Positions 57,050 to 64,000 of a stretch of 64,000 nt of DNA are shown here, one piece after another. A model generated the notes under the pieces. It was not told the origin of the DNA. It saw nothing but the letters and a program-made list of their open reading frames with translations, and did not search any database. Made by a program: the position numbers and the translations under genes. The DNA is from an uncultured Chiayiivirga sp. GTDB taxonomy: Bacteria > Pseudomonadota > Gammaproteobacteria > Xanthomonadales > Xanthomonadaceae. Each line of letters begins with the position of its first letter. The stretch's first letter is position 1. The stretch lies in NCBI GenBank assembly GCA_934525595.1, contig CAKSZJ010000007.1, positions 1 to 64,000 on the forward strand. Reading direction: 5' to 3'.

Positions 57050-57144
57050 GGGTTTCGCAACTCAACCCCACGCATCGCCAGGCTTCGTTGCATGATTCAC
57101 CCTGCATGATTCACCCTGCGTGATTGGCACCGAGGAGAGCACCG

Positions 57145-60100
57145 ATGAAACGCCTGCCCGCCGCCCTGCTGTGGCTTGCCACCGCCGTCATCGGCACCGC
57201 CGCGGCGCAACAGCCGCCGCAGATCTGGATCCCGCCCGAACCCGGCAACCAGCCCATCACCCTGGATGAAGTGGCGATCGAGGTGCGCATGCACGGCTTC
57301 ATCGCCCGCACCCGCATCGACATGCGCTTCCACAACCCCAACGCGCGGGTGATGGAAGGCGAGTTCGTATTCCCGCTCGGCCCCGGCCAGACCGTTTCGG
57401 GCTACGCGCTCGACGTCGACGGCACGATGCGCGAGGGCGTGGTGGTGCCCAAGGAAACCGCGCGCGTGGCCTTCGAGGAAACCTCGCGCCAGCGCATCGA
57501 TCCCGGCCTGGTCGAGCTGACCCGCGGCAACGTGTTCCGTACCCGGCTCTATCCGATCCCCGCCAAGGGCGACAAGCGCATCGCGCTGGAGTTCGAGCAG
57601 GTGATGGACGATGCCGGCAGCCACTGGCGCTATGTCCTGCCGCTGCATTTCCGCGACGCGGTGAAGAGGTTCTCGGTCAAGGCCGAAGCCCCGCTGGAGG
57701 CGGCTGCACCGCAGCTCGTGTCCGACTCGCCCGACGTCGCCCTGCAATTCGAACAGGCCGCCACGCTGTGGCGCGCCGAGCTCACCCGCCAGAACGTCAC
57801 TCCGCAACGCGAGCTGAGCTTCCGCGTTCCGAGGCAGGCCGGCGACAGCACCGTGCTGGAAGCGCCCGACGCGCTGGAGCCGGCCGAGCGCGCGGTGCTG
57901 GCGCGCATCGACACCGGCTATCCGGAGCGCCTCGCCGCCGCACCCGCGCCCAGGCGCGTGGCGATCTTCTTCGACGCCTCGGGAAGCGCCAACGACCGGG
58001 ACCTCGCGCGCGAACGCGCCGCGCTGGCGGCGTGGTTCAAGGCCGTGGACAGCACCGACGTCAGCCTGATCGCCTTCCGTGACGTGGCCGAAGCGCCGCG
58101 CCGCTTCGCCGTGCGAAAGGGCAACGCCGACGCGCTGCTGGCCGCGCTCGAAGCGCTGCCGCTGGACGGCGCGAGCAACTACGGCGCAATCGACTTTGCC
58201 GCCGCCGCGAACGCCGACGTGGCCCTGGTGGTGGGCGACGGCCTGGACACCTTCGGCCCGGGCCAGGTGGCACTCTCCAACGCCCCGGCGCGCGTGTTTG
58301 CGCTGCACGCCGCACAGCGCGCCGACCACGCCCTGTTGCAGCGCATCGCACATCGCGGCGGGCGCGTCATCGATCTGATCCGCATGGAGGCTGCACAGGC
58401 CACCGCCGCGCTCGATGCACCCGCCTGGCGGCTTCTGGAAACGCGCACCGCGGGACAGTGCGCCGATATTTCCCCGGCTGCCCCGCAGTCCGTCGAGCCC
58501 ATCCTCACGCTCACCGCGCGCTGCACCGGCAAGGCCACGCTCACCCTGACCTTCGGCGATGCCGGTGGTGCGCGCATCGAGCGCACGCTCGCCGTCGGCA
58601 CCGATGCGCCGGTTGCCGGCGCGCTGGGCGACTCGGTCTGGCGCGCCGTGGCGAACGCGCGCATTGCACGGCTGAGCGCCGAGCCGAAGCCGGACATCGA
58701 TGCGATCACCCGCCTGGCCGTGCGCCACGGCGTGGTCACCGCGCACACCTCGCTGCTGGTGCTCGACCGGATCGAAGACTACGTGCGCTACGGCGTGGAG
58801 CCGAAGGAGACCAACCTGCGCACGCAGTACCGGCAGCTGCGCCTGAGCCAGCCCAAGGCCGACGAGACCACCGCGCGCGAAGACAGGCTGACCGATCTTG
58901 CGCGGCGCTGGCGCGAGTTCCGCGACTGGCACGGTGAGCGGCACGCCTGGCTGGAAACCCTGCTCGCCTCCACCGCCGATGCTGAAGTGGCCGCGTGGGG
59001 GCGGCTTGCGCCCTCGTCCGATTTCCCCGCGAAAGAACTGGCCGACTCCCGCAAAGCCATCGAAGCCATCGCGCGCCAGGCCCGGATCCTTGCCGAACGC
59101 TGGTCGAAAGACGGCGCCGAGGCGGAATCACGCGCCGTCTGGGAGAGCGACGCCACCGCGCTGATGCTGCGGCTGGACGCACTGCGCCAGCGCCGGCTGG
59201 AGCACAGGCCCGAGTCCGACCACCCGCCCGGCGAATCCGCGCCGGTCCCACTCGCCGAGCAGGCGCATTTCCCCCTGCCCGCTCCCGCTCCGCCGCCGGC
59301 CCCGGGCGAGGCCGCACAGCGGCAGCCTGCGCAGGCCGACGCGGGAGCCCCGCTCGACCGCATCGAAGTCAGCGGCTCGCTGACCGCCCGCGATGCGGGC
59401 GGCGAATCCGCTGCGGGTGCCGTGCACGCACGCATCGATCTCAGCGGCTGGAACCCGGACGCGCCCTACCTCAAGACTCTGCGCGAGGCCGGGGACGCCT
59501 ACGCCACCTATCTGGAGCTGCGCCGCGAGCATGGCGACACGCCCTCGTTCTTCCTCGACGCCGCCGATTTCTTCCGCAGCGAAGCAGAAAATCCGGCGCT
59601 GGCGCTGCGGGTGCTTTCGAACCTGGCGGAAATCGGCGACGAGAACACCGCGCTGCTGCGCGTGCTCGGCTATCGCCTGTCGCAGTGGGAGCGCCCCGAT
59701 CTCGCCGTCCGCCCCTTCGAAGATGCGCTGGTGCAGCGTCCGGAGGAGCCGCAGAGCCACCGCGACCTGGCGCTGGCGCTGGCGCGCCAGCCGCACCCCG
59801 ACAACGCGCGCGCCGCCGCCCTGCTGTGGCACGTGGCGACGGGCACCTGGTCCGGCCGATTCCCCGATATCGACCTGATCGCCCTGCACGAACTGACCGC
59901 GCTGCTGGCCGCGCATCCCGACACGCCGATCTCGGCGCTGGCGATCCCGCCCGAGCTGCTGGCTCCGGTGGAAACGGGCCTGCGCGTGGTGCTCACCTGG
60001 GACGCGGACAACACCGACATCGACCTGTGGGTGATCGACCCTGCGGGCGAGCGGATCTTCTACTCCCAGCCGCGCAGCAGGAGCGGCGGGCACCTGAGCC

Positions 60101-60378
60101 GGGACTTCACCGGCGGCTACGGCCCGGAAGTCTTCACCATCGCCCGCCCGCTGCCCGGCACCTACCGGGTGCAGACCCACTACTTCGGCGACCGACGCCA
60201 GTCGCTCACCGGCCCGGTGACGGTGCAGCTGGAGTTCCAGATCGGCTTCGGAGGCGCCCACCCGACCCATCAGGCCACCACGCGGCGGCTGGAAAGCGCC
60301 AGGGAGCGGATCGACGTGGGGCAGTTCCGCGTGGATGCGCGGCAAACCGGGCCGCGTTCCGCCAGGGAGCAGCCCTAG
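57145..60378 (+). CDS. VIT / vWA-like / DUF2135 exported protein (1077 aa)
   Basis: Signal peptide (LPAALLWLATAVIGTAAA), then a VIT domain (about 28-160: GFIARTRIDMRFHNPNARVMEGEFVFPL, ELTRGNVFRTRLYPIP). A vWA-like region follows, with a MIDAS-type DASGS at residue 277 but a shortened remainder. A charged helical part (about 560-700) and a Pro/Ala linker (about 705-745) come next. A TPR-like section (about 770-900) has YLELRREHGDTPSFFLDAADFF. A DUF2135 domain (about 948-1037) includes VLTWDADNTDIDLWVIDP and GPEVFTIARPLPGTYRVQTHYFGD. The VIT-vWA-TPR-DUF2135 chain occurs in large bacterial envelope proteins of unknown role. Strong GAGGAG before the ATG. No obvious operon partner; the upstream terminator isolates it. 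Confidence 0.85.
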   Translation: MKRLPAALLWLATAVIGTAAAQQPPQIWIPPEPGNQPITLDEVAIEVRMHGFIARTRIDMRFHNPNARVMEGEFVFPLGPGQTVSGYALDVDGTMREGVVVPKETARVAFEETSRQRIDPGLVELTRGNVFRTRLYPIPAKGDKRIALEFEQVMDDAGSHWRYVLPLHFRDAVKRFSVKAEAPLEAAAPQLVSDSPDVALQFEQAATLWRAELTRQNVTPQRELSFRVPRQAGDSTVLEAPDALEPAERAVLARIDTGYPERLAAAPAPRRVAIFFDASGSANDRDLARERAALAAWFKAVDSTDVSLIAFRDVAEAPRRFAVRKGNADALLAALEALPLDGASNYGAIDFAAAANADVALVVGDGLDTFGPGQVALSNAPARVFALHAAQRADHALLQRIAHRGGRVIDLIRMEAAQATAALDAPAWRLLETRTAGQCADISPAAPQSVEPILTLTARCTGKATLTLTFGDAGGARIERTLAVGTDAPVAGALGDSVWRAVANARIARLSAEPKPDIDAITRLAVRHGVVTAHTSLLVLDRIEDYVRYGVEPKETNLRTQYRQLRLSQPKADETTAREDRLTDLARRWREFRDWHGERHAWLETLLASTADAEVAAWGRLAPSSDFPAKELADSRKAIEAIARQARILAERWSKDGAEAESRAVWESDATALMLRLDALRQRRLEHRPESDHPPGESAPVPLAEQAHFPLPAPAPPPAPGEAAQRQPAQADAGAPLDRIEVSGSLTARDAGGESAAGAVHARIDLSGWNPDAPYLKTLREAGDAYATYLELRREHGDTPSFFLDAADFFRSEAENPALALRVLSNLAEIGDENTALLRVLGYRLSQWERPDLAVRPFEDALVQRPEEPQSHRDLALALARQPHPDNARAAALLWHVATGTWSGRFPDIDLIALHELTALLAAHPDTPISALAIPPELLAPVETGLRVVLTWDADNTDIDLWVIDPAGERIFYSQPRSRSGGHLSRDFTGGYGPEVFTIARPLPGTYRVQTHYFGDRRQSLTGPVTVQLEFQIGFGGAHPTHQATTRRLESARERIDVGQFRVDARQTGPRSAREQP

Positions 60379-60387
60379 CCGGACGAT

Positions 60388-60407
60388 GGCAGCGCCCCAG
60401 CGCTGCC
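60388..60407. terminator. Hairpin between convergent genes
   Basis: GGCAGCGC-CCCA-GCGCTGCC, a perfect 8-bp stem with a 4-base loop, 9 bp after the stop of the VIT protein gene and 8 bp before the end of the opposite gene. No U-tract on either side. A bidirectional terminator by position. Confidence 0.55.
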
Positions 60408-60415
60408 GCATCCGC

Positions 60416-61198
60416 TCATCCCGCGGTGGCCGGAATTCCCTGCACGCCCTGGATGCGGCCGTCGTGGATCAGCCAGGTGCGCCCGTTCGGCGTGGTCGTG
60501 ACATACAGCGCCTTGCCCGCAAGGCGGCTGATGTAGACATGCAGCTCGTTCGGCATCTCGCCCCGATCCTCGGCGAACAGCATCACGTCGGCGCCTTCCT
60601 TGTTCTGCAGGATGACGCACTCTGACGCCAGCGCCTGCACCTGTGTCACCGCTTCGCCGGAAGCCGAAAGCTCGATGCGATAGCTGCCGCCCAGAAGATA
60701 CACGTCAGCGAACGCGGTACGCGGCAATACATAGGCATGCCAGCCCTCATCGGCCGGCAGCACCAGCGTCTCCACCTCGTTGGAGCACTCGGTGCGCTGC
60801 ACGTTCCGCACCGTGCGCCCGATGGCATGCTGCATCGCCAGCCGCGCACTCAGCGGCTCGGCATCGATCCTTTCCAGCGACTCGCGGATCCTGCCGGAAC
60901 GATCCACTCCCACGCGGTACAACCCGACCGGCACGCCGCCCTCGGTGCCCACGTAGGTGATCCGGACGATCTCGGGCTGCACGTCGGCCACCCAGCCCTG
61001 CACGCGCTCGTCGCGCCGAAAGACACGCGAACGCTCCGCCTCCCGCGCCGCCACCCGCACCGCGCGGTCGACCATGAACAGCGATGTCCCCAAGTCTTCA
61101 GCCGTACGCAGCCACACGTCGTCCTGCGCCCTGGCGGGCGCGAACACCAGCGAGATGCCCAGAACTGCGATTGCAATGATGCGGATGCGCCACGCCAT
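60416..61198 (-). CDS. Exported protein of unknown function (260 aa)
   Basis: Signal peptide (IRIIAIAVLGISLVFAPARA) followed by a mature protein of about 235 residues with no recognised family. Visible features: a helix of charged residues (VAAREAERSRVFRRDERV), beta strands PEIVRITYVGTEGGVPVGLYRV, a pair of cysteines (RTECSNE and ASECVILQNK) that may form a disulfide, and GWHAYVLPRTAFADVYLLGG. The end, VYISRLAGKALYVTTTPNG to WLIHDG, is beta-rich. Similar to small periplasmic proteins of Xanthomonads, function open. ATG at 61198; convergent with the VIT gene. Confidence 0.75.
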   Translation of the reverse strand: MAWRIRIIAIAVLGISLVFAPARAQDDVWLRTAEDLGTSLFMVDRAVRVAAREAERSRVFRRDERVQGWVADVQPEIVRITYVGTEGGVPVGLYRVGVDRSGRIRESLERIDAEPLSARLAMQHAIGRTVRNVQRTECSNEVETLVLPADEGWHAYVLPRTAFADVYLLGGSYRIELSASGEAVTQVQALASECVILQNKEGADVMLFAEDRGEMPNELHVYISRLAGKALYVTTTPNGRTWLIHDGRIQGVQGIPATAG

Positions 61199-61721
61199 GT
61201 CGTCCTCGTTCCCTTTGCCTGCACGGATGATGCCGCCCAGTATTGCAGCGCAACATTACGGCGATATATCAATCCGCGTCACGAAAGGTCACGCCACTTC
61301 ATGCGCCCATGCGCCCTGTCGCGCCAATGGCCCGCCGGCCACCCGCTCCACCCCCGATTTCGTGGAAATGACGCAGACAGCGCGTGCAGGTAACTTCTGC
61401 GTCACGAGTTCGCCCTCCCTGCGTCCGTATGGACACCGCCCCGCACAGCCGAGAATCCATGCAACCCCTCATCATCCCGTGCGCTCCCGCCTTGATGCCC
61501 GGCATTCTTCCGAGGGGTGCTGCGCCCTGCTCGGCGCAGCCCCTGATCGGCCGGCACGAAACCCAGGTCGACGACACGATCAGCGACGCCGGCGGAGAGG
61601 TCGGCGCCGCCGCCGGACCGGCAAACCCGCCGCGCCCTCGCCGCTCCATCGCCACGGCATGGCCCGCGCCGTCCGAATCGATTGACCCGCGCTTGCGCGC
61701 CCTGTATCCGGACACCTCGCC
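61199..61721. other. 523-bp interval with no recognised gene
   Basis: Upstream of both flanking genes, which diverge. A/T-rich GATATATC at 61263-61270 is a possible -10 region for the 260-aa exported protein; a weak TGACCT lies 17 bp further upstream. GCGTCACG occurs twice, near 61276 and 61399. The rest is G/C-rich with only chance reading frames; I see no RNA gene or repeat. Confidence 0.4.
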
Positions 61722-62327
61722 ATGACGTCCGTGCAGACCGGAACGTTGAGCCGCTGGATCGAGGAGCGCGGCTTCGGCTTCATCACTCCCGGCACCGGCG
61801 GCGAGGACGTATTCGTCCATATCTCCGCATTTGCGCGCGGCGCGCGACCGGAGATCGGGACAACGATCTCCTTCGAGGTGGAAACCGCCGCCGATGGCCG
61901 CAGACGCGCGGTACGAGTCCGCCTGCCCGGGCAGCAACAGCCGGCCAGGCGCGCGCCGGCCCGTACCAGCAGGCGCTCTGCCCCGCGCACGTCGAGCAGG
62001 GGCGGGCTGCCGCGCGCTGTGGCCATTCTGTTGCTTTTCGCCGTTGCCGCCTTGGGCGCAGGCTCCGAGCGGGTGCGGGAAAGCGTGGCGAAGATGATTC
62101 GTCCTTCGCCCTCCGGCCAGGCTATCGTGCAGCCCGCCGCCAGCCTGAGTCCGGCACAAGCACGGCCCGCTGCGCCTCCCGCCTTCCAATGCGACGGCCG
62201 CGTCCACTGCAGTCAGATGCGCTCGTGTGAGGAGGCAAGGTTTTTCCTGCGCCACTGCCCGGGCACGCAGATGGATGGTGACGGTGACGGTGTGCCCTGC
62301 GAAAGCCAGTGGTGCGGGAGCCGCTGA
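61722..62327 (+). CDS. Cold-shock domain / TM helix / excalibur fusion protein
   Basis: 201 aa. N-terminal cold-shock-like OB domain (about 6-70): TLSRWIEERGFGFITPGTGGEDVFVHISAFA carries the RNP1-like GFGFI and RNP2-like VFVHIS. An Arg/Pro-rich linker is followed by one membrane helix (AVAILLLFAVAALGAG, about 98-115). A C-terminal excalibur calcium-binding domain (about 155-200) follows, with FQCDGRVHCSQMRSCEEARFFL and DGDGDGVPCESQWC, the EF-hand-like DxDxDG loop and conserved Cys. Topology would put the OB domain inside and the calcium domain outside. CSD-DUF1294 fusions are common; this excalibur version is less so. Function unknown. Confidence 0.85.
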   Translation: MTSVQTGTLSRWIEERGFGFITPGTGGEDVFVHISAFARGARPEIGTTISFEVETAADGRRRAVRVRLPGQQQPARRAPARTSRRSAPRTSSRGGLPRAVAILLLFAVAALGAGSERVRESVAKMIRPSPSGQAIVQPAASLSPAQARPAAPPAFQCDGRVHCSQMRSCEEARFFLRHCPGTQMDGDGDGVPCESQWCGSR

Positions 62328-62497
62328 GCCCTGTCGATCCGGGCCGTTGGAAGCAGGCCGCGGCTATCGCCACGACGCGCTGGACATCCCGACAAATCCC
62401 GTCGGGCGGCGTTGTATCTGTCGCCCGCAAGTTCGGATTGAAGCGCGACGGAAACCACCGCCGGAAATCGCGGCGCGCGGCGCGATCGGGGGACGCG

Positions 62498-63271
62498 CTA
62501 TGTGGCCAGCCAGCCGCCGTTACGGGTGCTCCAGGAGACTCGACCCGAGGCCAATCCATCCGGTCCGAAGCTGGCCTCGATCAGCCGCAGCGCGCCGTCA
62601 TCGCCCTGCTCCAGCAGGGTGCTGGCGCGGGTGCCGTAGTCGCGGCCGGCGATGAAGATCGGCGACAGCTGCCGCTCGCGTTCCAGGCCGAAGCCGGTAT
62701 CGGGAAGCTGCGCGTCGGGCGCGATTTCGCGGTCGCGCAGCAGCGCCAGAAGCTCGGCGTCAGCCGCACCGGAGGCAAGTGCAGCTGCGGCGCGGGCGCG
62801 GATGCGGCGCATCTTGGGCCAGTCGCTGTCGAGCGGACCGTTGCTGATCGCGTGCAGCCCCGGCTCCAGTCGCCGCGTGCGGCGCGATCCACCATCGAAA
62901 GCGAACGCCCCTGAGGCATCGCCCAGCACCAGGTTGAAGGGCGCGTATTCACCGCTGCGGGAGCACAGCGCCTCCAGCCACGCAGCGGGCTCCTGGCGGC
63001 CCAGTATGAAGCCGCTCACCAGCTCTCCGCGCGAGCGCGGCGCGGGTGCGGGCGTGCCGTTGCGGAGATTGGTGACGGCGGCGAAGCGTCCGTCGGCGCG
63101 TACCGCCAGCCAGCTTCCGCCGGCCACCAGGTCGCGCCCGCCGGCCACCGCCGGATTTTCCGCCCAAGGCGCAGCAGCGGCGCTGGGGCGAGCGTGGAAT
63201 TCGTCGCGATTGGCCAACAGCAGCACGCGGCTGCCTGGACGAGGGCGGATGGCGACGAGGATCAGGCACAC
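62498..63271 (-). CDS. NRDE family protein (TANGO2-like)
   Basis: 257-aa protein of the NRDE/TANGO2 family. MCLILVAI with Cys2 and LLLANRDEFHARPSAAA give the family its name; VAGGRDLVAGGSWLAV and LVTNLR-like FAAVTNLRNG follow. GLHAISNGPLDSDWPKM is the central motif, and RASTLLEQGDDG the C-terminal one. It uses a GTG start so that Cys is residue 2, as the family requires. Biochemical role unsettled; the eukaryotic relative affects lipid and haem handling. No operon partner is seen. Confidence 0.9.
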   Translation of the reverse strand: MCLILVAIRPRPGSRVLLLANRDEFHARPSAAAAPWAENPAVAGGRDLVAGGSWLAVRADGRFAAVTNLRNGTPAPAPRSRGELVSGFILGRQEPAAWLEALCSRSGEYAPFNLVLGDASGAFAFDGGSRRTRRLEPGLHAISNGPLDSDWPKMRRIRARAAAALASGAADAELLALLRDREIAPDAQLPDTGFGLERERQLSPIFIAGRDYGTRASTLLEQGDDGALRLIEASFGPDGLASGRVSWSTRNGGWLAT

Positions 63272-63320
63272 GGCGCAGCGCCTTCTACCCTCAAGGCAGC
63301 GGGAAACACCATCGGGTCAT

Positions 63321-63388
63321 TCTGGTGAAGGCCGGGATCCATGCCGCCTTTCTCGGCAGCATCACGCCGGATCCCGGCCTTCGCCGGA
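63321..63388. repeat. Dispersed-type inverted repeat between htpG and the NRDE gene
   Basis: Left arm 63321-63340 (TCTGGTGAAGGCCGGGATCC) and right arm 63369-63388 (GGATCCCGGCCTTCGCCGGA) match over 18 of 20 positions as an inverted repeat, separated by 28 bp. The sequence GAAGGCCGGGATCCA resembles intergenic palindromic repeats common in Lysobacterales and betaproteobacteria. Located after the htpG promoter-distal end and before the NRDE start, it may also act as an attenuator or terminator. Confidence 0.65.
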
Positions 63389-63434
63389 ATGTCGGTGAAG
63401 AGGCCCGGACGCCCCGGAAGCAAGCCGCGCCGCG

Positions 63435-64000
63435 TCACCCCAGCAGCAGCGCGTTCATGCGTCGCACGAACGCCGCCGGATCGTCGAGCGACGCGCCTTC
63501 GGCCAGCTGCGCCTGCTCGAACAGCAGGAGGCCCAGATCGTCGCGCCTGGCCGGGTCGGTTTCGGTGTCGTAGCGCTGCAGCAGCGGGTGCGCGGGATTG
63601 ATTTCCAGCGCGGGCTTGCCTGCAGGCACGTCGTGGCCTGCGGCCTTGAGCAGGCGCTGCATGTGCAGGGCCATGTCGTATTCGCCCATCACCAGGCAGG
63701 CGGGGGAATCGGTGAGGCGCTGCGACACGCGCACATCGGAAACGCGCTCGCCGAGCGTGGCCTTGAGCTTTTCCACCAGCCCTGCAGCGCCCTTGGCGGT
63801 ATCTTCGCGGGTTTTCGCATCCGGCGCGCCCTCGCCAAGCTCGGCGCGGCCCAGCTCGCCCTTGGCAACGTTACGCAGCTTCTTGCCCTCGTACTCGGTC
63901 AGGTGGCCGATCGCCCACTCGTCGATGCGCTCGTGCAGCAGCAGCACTTCAACACCCTGCGCGGCCAGGCCTTCGAGCTGCGGGCTGTGGCGCACGGCGT
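63435..64000 (-). CDS. htpG: Molecular chaperone HtpG (Hsp90), C-terminal part
   Basis: Partial: the frame is open to the right edge, so only the last 188 or so residues are visible. SPQLEGLAAQGVEVLLLHERIDEWAIGHLTEYEGKKLRNVAKGEL is the end of the Hsp90 middle domain (shown by its ends SPQLEGL and KGEL). RVSQRLTDSPACLVMGEYDMALHMQRLLKAAG and LEINPAHPLLQRY belong to the C-terminal dimerisation domain. An ATP-dependent cytosolic chaperone. The stop is at 63435-63437. Confidence 0.95.
   Translation of the reverse strand, partial: AVRHSPQLEGLAAQGVEVLLLHERIDEWAIGHLTEYEGKKLRNVAKGELGRAELGEGAPDAKTREDTAKGAAGLVEKLKATLGERVSDVRVSQRLTDSPACLVMGEYDMALHMQRLLKAAGHDVPAGKPALEINPAHPLLQRYDTETDPARRDDLGLLLFEQAQLAEGASLDDPAAFVRRMNALLLG

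Overview
The window is G+C-rich (about two thirds by eye) with strong G/C preference at third codon positions. Its gene content points to a gammaproteobacterium of the Lysobacterales (Xanthomonadales) type. The supporting evidence is the ribE-ribBA-ribH-nusB-thiL-pgpA order behind an FMN riboswitch, the divergent rsmI / lpoA-yraN pair, a STAS-MlaE transporter cluster, a perfect CRP/Clp-type palindrome, and several secreted proteins that share an F-x-x-G-F-E sequence near the C-terminus. The genus cannot be named from sequence alone. No rRNA, tRNA, CRISPR array or intact transposase was seen.

Layout. 1-2603: a secreted subtilase that runs off the left edge. 2604-3749: a gene-poor stretch with a small remnant of a secreted protein. 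3750-6146: divergent rmuC and a class-I glutamine amidotransferase. 6240-33361, minus strand: five genes with overlapping or nearly touching ends that look like one operon of about 27 kb. In transcription order they encode a 4568-aa protein of DUF11 modules with beta-propellers, a parvulin-type prolyl isomerase, a 587-aa exported protein, a 2783-aa exported protein, and a Calx-beta/beta-propeller protein. A perfect TGTGA-N6-TCACA site lies 141 bp upstream of the proposed first start codon. 33762-38009: a Mla-type phospholipid ABC transporter operon preceded by a D,D-carboxypeptidase. 38156-45178, plus strand: a lipoprotein, an acyl-CoA dehydrogenase, an HNH endonuclease, an unknown protein, dxs and ybaK. 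45191-48328: rsmI diverging from lpoA-yraN. 48329-52743: the riboflavin/nusB/thiL/pgpA operon with its riboswitch. 52829-60378: a secreted metzincin protease diverging from a secreted endonuclease I, then a VIT/vWA-like/DUF2135 protein. 60416-64000: an unknown secreted protein, a cold-shock/TM/excalibur fusion, an NRDE protein and the 3' end of htpG.

The best candidate for an undescribed system is the 27-kb operon. Its first and last genes use the same type of propeller blade, its second gene supplies a possible dedicated folding factor, and all five products carry export signals. In the largest protein, four propeller regions sit between the two cysteines of a DUF11 module that are only about 6-8 residues apart in the plain modules. 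These are therefore nested domains that a disulfide could close off. Together with the secreted protease, nuclease and metalloprotease, the window describes an organism that invests heavily in extracellular or surface proteins.
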